NCBI GenBank assembly: GCA_903893795.1
Contig: CAITNO010000106.1
Coordinates: 287,572-351,571 of the forward strand
DNA from: Candidatus Hydrogenedentota bacterium
Lineage (GTDB): Bacteria; Hydrogenedentota; Hydrogenedentia; Hydrogenedentales; CAITNO01
Reading direction: 5' to 3'
Length of the DNA: 64,000 bases
The translations under genes and the position numbers were made by a program. Numbering within the stretch: the first letter of the stretch is position 1; every line of letters starts with the position of its first letter. Shown piece after piece: positions 25,301 to 34,300 of this stretch. Below the pieces are notes generated by a model. It saw only the letters and a list, made by a program, of their open reading frames with translations. It was not told the origin of the DNA and did not search any database.

Positions 25301-28300
25301 CAGCGGCTGTACCATAAACGGCACCAGCGTTGACAGCCAAATAGATGGAGGGGGAAACACCACGTATCTAGGCGTTTCAGAAGGCACTTCGATCTGCGCA
25401 GCGCACCTAAACAATGTGCCTGGCAATAAGTATGGCGACCTGTTGATTGGGGACGAGTTCTATTGGGCGCCCAGCGTGAGTAATGCCCATTATCAGGGGC
25501 GAGTAGTCGCTTTCTACGGACCGCTCAAGAAGAATCCCAGTCTGGACTCCCCGGACTGGACCAGCACTAATTTTATCTCTTCCAGTGATGGTGAGCGTTT
25601 TGGGGGCACCGGTTCCGTCGCCAATCTCGGAGATATCAATGGCGACGGGTATGACGATATCGCAGTGGGGGGTTCTGGATACACGAATTCCTACAGCACT
25701 GAGGGTCGGGTCGTTATCTTTCTGGGTTCGGTCAGTGGCCTTAGAAAATGGGTGGCTTGGCAGACTCTTGGGGGACAAACCGGGGCTAATTTTGGATTCT
25801 CTGTTGCATGTGCGGGTGATGTGAATGGTGATGGATATGCGGACCTACTTGTTGGTGCTCCTCAGTCTTCCAGTGGGGGGGCCGGAGCTGCCTACATATA
25901 CTACGGTCCCCTGCTAAACGTAAACAGCAGCACTCCGTGGAGCTTTACACAATCTGCTTCCGGGGCGGTCGCGGGCACGGTTGTCGCCTCTGCCGGCGAT
26001 GTGAACAGTGACGGGCTCGATGATGTGCTGGTCACGGCACCCAGCTATGACAACGGGGGTGGCAGCATAGGCCGCGCCTTTGTCTTCGCCGGGAAATGGA
26101 GTGGACTGCCCGCGACGCCAGCCTGGACCTTCGCGGGGCCGTCGGGGAGCGTAAACTTCGGGCTTTCTGCGGCGGGCGGCGGCGATGTCAACGGAGACGG
26201 GGCGGAGGACATCATCATCGGCGACCCGCTTTTTGGCAGCGGCACCGGCAAGGTGTATGTTTACACTGGTAAAGCGGTTAGCCCCACCCTGACGACCGGC
26301 GGCTGGAATGTGGACAGCAACGGAAAGGTCACCGATGCGGCGGCCTGGTCCAAGCAGGGCGGTGCCTCCGAACATTTTGGCCAGTCCGTGGCGAACCATG
26401 TCAACTTGAACGGTGACAGCAACACGGCGAACGGCGCCCGCCTGGATGATGTGGTGGTGGGCGCGCCGGGGGCCAACGGCGGCCACGGTGTTGTTTACGT
26501 GTACCTGGGAACGACGAGCGGCCCGCGCGCCGACGGGTTGGCGGATGAAACGTTCCAGCCGCCTGACACGACCGGACTGGGCACGTCTCTGGCGCCCATA
26601 GGGGACTTCAACGGCGACGGCTACGGCGACCTCATTGCAGGCGCACCGGCCACAGGTTCCAATACGGGCCGGGTCGTTGTTTATTTTGGCAAGTCAAAGT
26701 TGGTGGGCAGTTCGCCAGACGCCGCCTATACGGCCGAAGACTGGTATGTGTCGGGCGCTTCGGGCGCGGCCATCGCCGCTGCCGTGGCCGGCGCGGGCGA
26801 TGCCAACGGCGACGGTTTCTCTGATGTGCTCCTGTCAGCCCCGAACCTGAACAACGTGACGTCCGCACAAGGCCGCGCGTATGTATTCTATGGGTCTGCA
26901 GGGGCCAAGGGCGCCGGGTCCATCGCGCTTGGCGCGGCCAACTGGACAGCCGAGGGCGACCAGGGTGCCGGTGCGCATTTTGGCACAGGCATTGCCTCCG
27001 CTGGTGACATCAACGCGGACGGGCGGGACGAAATCCTGGTGGGTGCGCCCGACTCGGGCGGCAAAGGTCAGGCTTTCCTGTATTCCATGAGTTCACCGTC
27101 AAGTTACGTCTGGTCTATGCCGGGCAGCGTGACGAGCGGTCGCTTCGGTGCGTCTGTTGCGTCGGCGGGCGATACCACCGGTGACGGCTTCGCAGATATC
27201 CTTATCGGTGCGCCCGGAGAAGGCGCGGGCGGCAGGGCCTACGTGTACTATGCCGGCCCCGTCAAACCGAGCACGACGGCCATTCGTTACTCCCGGTCGG
27301 GGGATGCCCCGCCGACGCGCTTTGGCCCTGTGGTGCGCGCCACGATCAATTATGCGGCCGGTGAAAACTCCTCCGGGCCGGGTCAGCCCTCAAAGGAGAC
27401 GGTGACGATCTTCCGTTCTCCTCCGGCTTCGACCGGAAATGTGCTGCCGGTCTATTGGCGGGTGAGCACCAACCGAAGCTCCTTCAGCGCCGATTTGAGT
27501 TTCCATTACACCAACCGTGAGTTGGCGGGGGCGAACGAGCAAACCCTCCAGGTGTACCGCGTCACCAGCCTTGCGAACGTGGGCCTTCAGGAGTCTCTGG
27601 CGGGAACCAGCCAGGATATCGACCTGGTGCACAACACGGTGACGGTCCACGGCGAGACCAGCTTCGGGCCGCCGGTCGGCGGCATCACGACGGGATATTA
27701 CATCATCCGCTTTACCACGAACCCCGCGCCGACGGCGGGCACCGTGAGCTGCGATCAGGGTGTTGCAACGGACCAGCAGAGCCTCCTGTCCTTCCAGTGG
27801 CGGGACTTCCGCAGTGCCATTGGCATAGACCATTACAATGTTGCGCTGGGCACGGTGTCCCAGCCCGAATTGTACCTGCCCTTTGCCAGCGGGACCGTTT
27901 CCGCTTCCGGCCCCTTCACAAAGTCATTCACCCCGGCCCAGTTTGCCAGCGCCTTCCCGAGCGGGAAATTCGCCGTGAACACGACCTATATGTTCACCGT
28001 GCGCGCCTACGACGCTGCCAGTTATTACGCCAGTGCCAGTGCCCAGGTGACCGTGGTGGAACAGGGCATGGTCAAACATTTCGGCGACGTGCTTCAGCCC
28101 CCGGCGGACCTGGACCTCAGCACCACCTTAACCAACCTGACGACCAGCATGGTGGAGGGCAACGCCCTTTCCAACTTCGTGGTCTACATCTCGACGGTGG
28201 GCAAGTTCTATGCGGGGCAAAACACGGACATCACCACCCAGAAGGTGATCAGCATTCCGTGGCAGACCACCGCAGGGGCCCAGCCCCAGTTCTGCTTCAT

Positions 28301-31300
28301 CGCGCCCGCGGTGGCCGACCCGACGACCAATCCCCCCATGCACATTTACCATACGGACCGTCCCGCGGAGGACGGCGGCGGGTCTTATCCCACCCCGGCG
28401 GTGGACGTCAGCATGGCCGACAAGGTGGTCATCCACTGGAATGTGAACATTCCCAACAGTCATTCGTCCGACTATTCGACGGACAAGCTGTGGATTGAAC
28501 CGACGACGCGGCAATTGCACGCGCGCAGCAAGACCGGTCTGGTCCTGCTGCATTTTGAGCGCAACCCCAACATATTCCTGGGCACGCAGGTGGTGCAGGT
28601 GAAGGACTATGCCTACGAGGCGCTGCTGTATGCGGACCTGGGGTCGCGCCTGGCGGCCGGGAACCCCCTGAGTGACGAGACGGCCTATGGCGCCAAGCCC
28701 GTGGTGGCGCGCGGGGGCACCGGGAACAGTCCGGACGACTATTTCTACCAGCACAACCTTCCGGGGTCGACCAAGGACGGTGCGCTTTATGCCATACGCA
28801 AGACCCCCACGGACTACGTTTCGCCGGACCACCGGGAAACGGAAGTGGTGTGGATGCGCAAGAGTCCCGTGTCCGAAGCCGATTCGGCCAACAAGGTGGG
28901 CCTTCTTGGCATCATCTGGCCCTATGAGATTACCCGGTACAACTTTGACTGGCCGACCTACCGCAACGGCCAACTGCTTGACGCGTCGGCCAATCCCCTG
29001 GAACATTCGGGGCAGGATGTTCCCTACCAGTTGTTTGTGCGGGACGTGACGCCGGGGAACATCCCCCCCAGCACCGAGATTGCCAAGCTTAACGAAACAC
29101 CCACAGGCCCGGCGGTGAAGATAGATCCGAGCCTTAAAGCCAACGTGATGCCCTTCCTGGATGACTTGGTTCCCTACACTCTGTCGCAAGACCCCAGTTC
29201 CGGCGTGCTCGCGACGGCGTTGTCTGGTTCCACCGTGTCCTCCAAGAACAGCGGCGGAGGCTGGCTGCTGCTGCGCTATCGGAAGAATGACGATGTGCAG
29301 TTTGTCGTGGTGCGTTCGGTCAACCGGGACATTACCCGCTTCGGCCTGCCCCAGACCGAGGGGGCCTATGTGCCCGCCTCTATAGGCACGGAAATCACGG
29401 TTCCAAGTCTTAATTACCGGCAGAGCCCGGTGGTGCCCTTTGATTCCGGCGTGCCGGGATACGTTCATGTCCGCGGGGTCGCGGAAAGCAGTCCGGCGGC
29501 GCCGAAGGACCTTCTCCCACGGGAGGACAAGTACGACTGGGAAATCTACGACGCCAACAACGGCGAGGGGGTCCAGTTCAACACTGATGTGACGGGCCAG
29601 ATTATTCCGGTGAACACGGGAAAACTGGAGGCGTGGTGGTACAACAAGGATGACGGCGGCACCGCCTGGCCTTCCCTGGTCAAGCGGTACAACGTGACCT
29701 GGCCGACCACTGGTGTCAAGACCATCACCATTGCCGACGGCAACGGGACCGGTTCGGGCACGGACCAGCTTCCGACGGGTGCGCACATCTATTACCAGAA
29801 TGAGCGTCACGTGACCGGCCATTATGAGAACCCGAGGCCGGGCTTCAATCCGAACGACGAGCACGCGCTCCTGCTTTCGGCGGGGCTGTCGGACCGCAGC
29901 ATCATGAAAGGGTACGCGCTGCGCAACGACATGAGCGACGACTCGCAGCCCTACGTGCTGATCAAGCATCTCGATGCGGTCTCGGGCAAGTGGCAGTACA
30001 CCGTCTACAAGGTTGAGACCGGGACGCTGGCCTACAACATGCTGGCGGGCGACCGGGTGAATCCGCCCGTGCCCCTCGATGAGATGCACTTCGACGTGTT
30101 CCCCTACTGCGGCGGGGATGTGACAAACCAGAACCAGACGGAGACGCACGAAGGGTCCACGAAGGTAAGCTGGTGGGACCGCACGGGACGGCATTGGGCC
30201 CGCCAGGGCGGGAAACTGCTGAGCACCGACGGCGCCGGCCATTCCACATTCGATCCATCGACCCTGGCCATGCGTTTCTTCTACAAGATTCCGGACGGCC
30301 GGGGCTTCTATTTCACCAAGGGGCCCGACGCTCAGAGCAACTACCAGGATGGCGAACTGGCCACGGTGGGCGCGTCCTATCCGTGGCTGTCGGGTCAGCG
30401 CGGCGTTCAAAGCGCCGAACCCATAGACGTGACCTACAGCGTCACCTGGCCGGCTGTGCCCCAGATGAACATGAACGACACGCTCGTTCTGGCCAAAGAG
30501 TCCGTGGGAACCCAGGAGGCGCAGGATGCCAGCCGTCCCGGCGTCAGGGACACGAAGAACCTGCCTGCGATCAAGGGGCAGACCAGCGTTCAGATCATTT
30601 ACCAGCCGACCACGAATGCGACGGACGACCAAAACCGGCTGGGGCTGTGCGCGCGGTTGATCGATTACCAGCGCGACCGGGAGAGCCTGCAAGACGGGGC
30701 CGTGCCCGGCGCAGACATCCTTGACGCCGTCAGTCTGGAGGACATCAAGACAGACTCGTACAACGGCCTCATGTATTTCAGGGACCTGTCACCGGGGCTC
30801 AAGGAGCGGGTGTTCTTTGATTCTTCGAGCGCGTCGCCCCACCTGAAGTTCCGCGGCATGCTGGTGACGCCCGCGTTGGGTTCCTACTACGTGCTCCTGA
30901 ACAAGATGACCGACAAAGAGAAACTGGAACTGGAGCAACTGTCCCCGGCGCACAAGACCGAGTGGATAACCGCCGTGGATGATTTGTACAACGCGGCCAA
31001 TTCGCTGATCTATGTTCCGAAGGTGCCGACCGATCCCAAGTCCCTGATCGATTTCGTCAATCTGGCGCTGACCACCGGCACTGCCTCCCGGGACGGATAT
31101 GTTACGCTGGCCATGCAGAACGCCGAGGAAGCGGCACCCGAACCGGTGAGCCTGGAAATCATCCGGGTCATCACGGAACGGGCCCGGGGCGAGGTGGCCG
31201 TGATTCAGCCCCTGTCCCCCTTTGGGGAGGAGTTGACCATCCAGCACAAGAATGATTTTGCCGAGGACCAGGACAAGCCGAACCCCGCCGCGGATTACTA

Positions 31301-34300
31301 TTTCCAGTGGTACCGCGCCTTTGACTCCGAGGACCTGGCGGGCGTTCCGCCGCAAACGCCCGACCCCGGCCAGCCGCAGTCGCTCAGTGACCCGCACTGG
31401 GAAAAGTTTGAAACCACCAGTTGGGCAGGCGGCGTCACCGGCGCCAACAAGTTCAAGATTTCGGGCGCGACGGCCGACATGCTGCTCGACTACTGGTATG
31501 TGTGCCGCTACTGCGCCCGGACAGGGGCCGACACGGGTGACGGCACCTGGTCCAAGTGGACCCAGCCCGTGCTGGCGCCGGGCTGGATCAAGCGCGTGAT
31601 TGGGCGCGTCGATCCCTATACCCAGCGGGCCGTCGGCGGCGGCATTGAGGGTGCCGAAATCCGCTTCTCCAGCATTGGCGAAAATGCGCCCAATTCGCTG
31701 GTAAGCATGATTTCCCAGGCGGGCAAACGCTATACGGGAACGGTGCCGATGAACGTGCGCAGTCTCGACGAGCTGGGTCTCATAGAAATCTATGAGACCG
31801 TGCTGAACCGGGGACTGCAGCTCATTGTCGCGGCCAACATCGCGGACCAGGGCAAGAAGGATGCCGCCAACAACGGGCTCATGCTGGCGGCGGGCCGCGT
31901 GTCCGACCTCTACATGCTGCTCGGCAACGAGGCCTATGCGGACGCGGCCGACCCGACCATCGGATTCGGCACGGACGACAAGCAGTACGGCGATGAAGCC
32001 TCGTCCATCCACTGCTTCATGAACCAGGTCCCCTCCCTGCTGGAGGAGGAGGAATGCCTGCTCCGGGGCCGGGACAACGCGCTCCAGCCGGATGTGACCA
32101 CCCAGCCCATCTACAACCGGCTGGTCTGGAATTTCACGCACGGCATCACCGGCGGCGAGGTGGCCTATGCGCTCAATTACGACATCAAGGACGTCGGCAG
32201 CGCCACAGACAAGACCCCGGACGGCGTGATTGACATCAACGACGCGAAGATTATGTATCCCCAGGGGCACGGCGATGCCTGGGGCCACTATCTCTCGGCG
32301 CAGAGCGACTATTACAAGCTCCTGCACTCGCCGCAGTTCAGTTGGCAGGCGCGGGCGGAGGCGATCAGTCTCGGCGGAAGCCAGGTGACGGTGGACTATC
32401 TGGACGAGCGCAAGTTTGCCGGTTCCGCGGCCGCCAAGGCGCGCACGGGTGCCGAGGTGGTCAACCTGGCCTACCGCAGCAAGTACTCCGAGGATCCGAA
32501 GGGCGGGCAATGGAACGGCTACGCCGACACGGACAAGACGCGCGCCTGGGGCGTGTCGGACTGGGCCTACCGCGCGGGCATGGGCGCCTATTTCGACTGG
32601 GTCGTGGGCAACGCCATGCTGCCCGCGGACCGCAGCACGATGCATTTGGCCGACAGCGGCATTAATGCCAGCGTCACGGCGATTCCGCTGCAGGAAGGCG
32701 GTGCCGCGGCGTTCGTCAACCCGACTTTCCCGCTCTATGTGCTCATCGATAGCGAGGTGATCGAGATCATCGCCGTGGATGCGGGGACGGACGTGCTGAC
32801 CGCCTCCTCGCGCGGTGCGGGCGGGACCACCGCCGCGGCGCACACGGGCGGGTTGCCGGTCACCATCCAGAAGGTGGCCGAGCTCAGCGCGGCTGTGACA
32901 GACACGGCCACGGCCATTCCGCTGAAGACGGGCCTTGGGGCGGCATTCTCCGCGTACAAGTTCCCCATCATCGCCTCCATCGACAGTGAGCGCGTTGAAA
33001 TCGGCAGTGTGACCGGCGACTCGCTTACCGTAACGACCACAGGCCGCGGGGCCAACGGCACGACCGCGGCGGCGCATGGGGCCAACGCACTGGTCAAGCC
33101 CATCGGCGTGGCCGAGGTGGGCGTTTCCGTCCTCCTGGCGGACGGCACCATCAGCGCCGACACGGTCATCCGGCTCAAGCCGAACCAGGGCTATGTGTTC
33201 AGCCAGGCGGCCTTCCCGATCTTCGTGAAGATCGACCAGGAGCAGATTCAGGTCAGCGGCGTCAAGACGATTGACCCGAATGCGGTCACGCCCGATCCCA
33301 ATGCCGACGTGCTCTACGTGACAGGCCGCGGCGCCAACGGGACCACCATCGCCGCGCACGCCATCGGCGCGCCGATCGAGGCCGACGTGCTGACCACACA
33401 GCCGCAGGGCATCCAGAAAGTGGACCGTTCCACCGTTCCGGATCTCCACGACATAGCGAGCGCCTACCTGGACATTCAGACCCAGATGGACAACGCCGAC
33501 ATCGGCCTGAGCCCCCTGGGCCTGGCGCGGGATGTCGTTCCCTTCGGCATTTCCAAGGACGGAATCGCCCAGGGCAAGACGCACTTTGAGCAGATCTACG
33601 ACCGGGCGGTGACGGCGCTGAACAACGCGGTGACGGTGTTTAACCATGCCTACAATGCGACCCAGAACCTGCGCCGCCAGAACGATAGCGTGCAGGACTT
33701 CCAGCAGAATGTGAACGACCGGGAGGCCGATTTCAACAACCGGCTCATTGAAATCTTCGGCTATCCCTACGACGACGACATCGGCGGCGGCAAGACCTAT
33801 CCGCAGGGCTATATCGGACCGGACCTCTACCATTACATGGTGTGCGATCCCTCGGAACTTACGGGCCAGCCGGTCGGCGCCACGAAGGATGTCACCGTCA
33901 ACTGGCAGGACAGCACGGTCGGCGAGAACGGAACCCTGAGCAGCAGCACCCGCACCGTAACCTACAAGGTGTCATCCTTGGGCTTCGGCGTGGTGAAACC
34001 GGCCGAGTGGAAACAGGGCCGCAAGGCGCCCGGCACCATACAGCAGGCGCAGTCCGACCTGACGCAGGCGTCGGGACGCTTCCAAAAGGCGGTGTTGGAT
34101 TACAACATCCTGGTCCAGCAAATCCAGAGCCAGGCGGACCTGCTCAAGGCGCAGTATGGCTTGAATGCGGGCGAAGTTAACATTATGGACACCACACACC
34201 AGAAACAGGAATCACTGAATGAAAAGATAAACTCGGCTGCAGGCTCAGTGAGTTCCTTTTTATCGAAAGCACAAAATGTTCTGAATATAGCCACTGCCCT

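Noticed and set aside
28128..30692. An 854-codon minus-strand frame inside the giant gene
   Set aside because: Antisense of the continuous giant reading frame; no start site or domain.
30789..33833. A 1014-codon open frame on the minus strand inside the giant gene
   Set aside because: It mirrors the GC-rich plus-strand codons, has low-complexity Arg/His/Val-rich sequence, no ribosome site and no recognisable domain, and the plus strand encodes clear protein modules.
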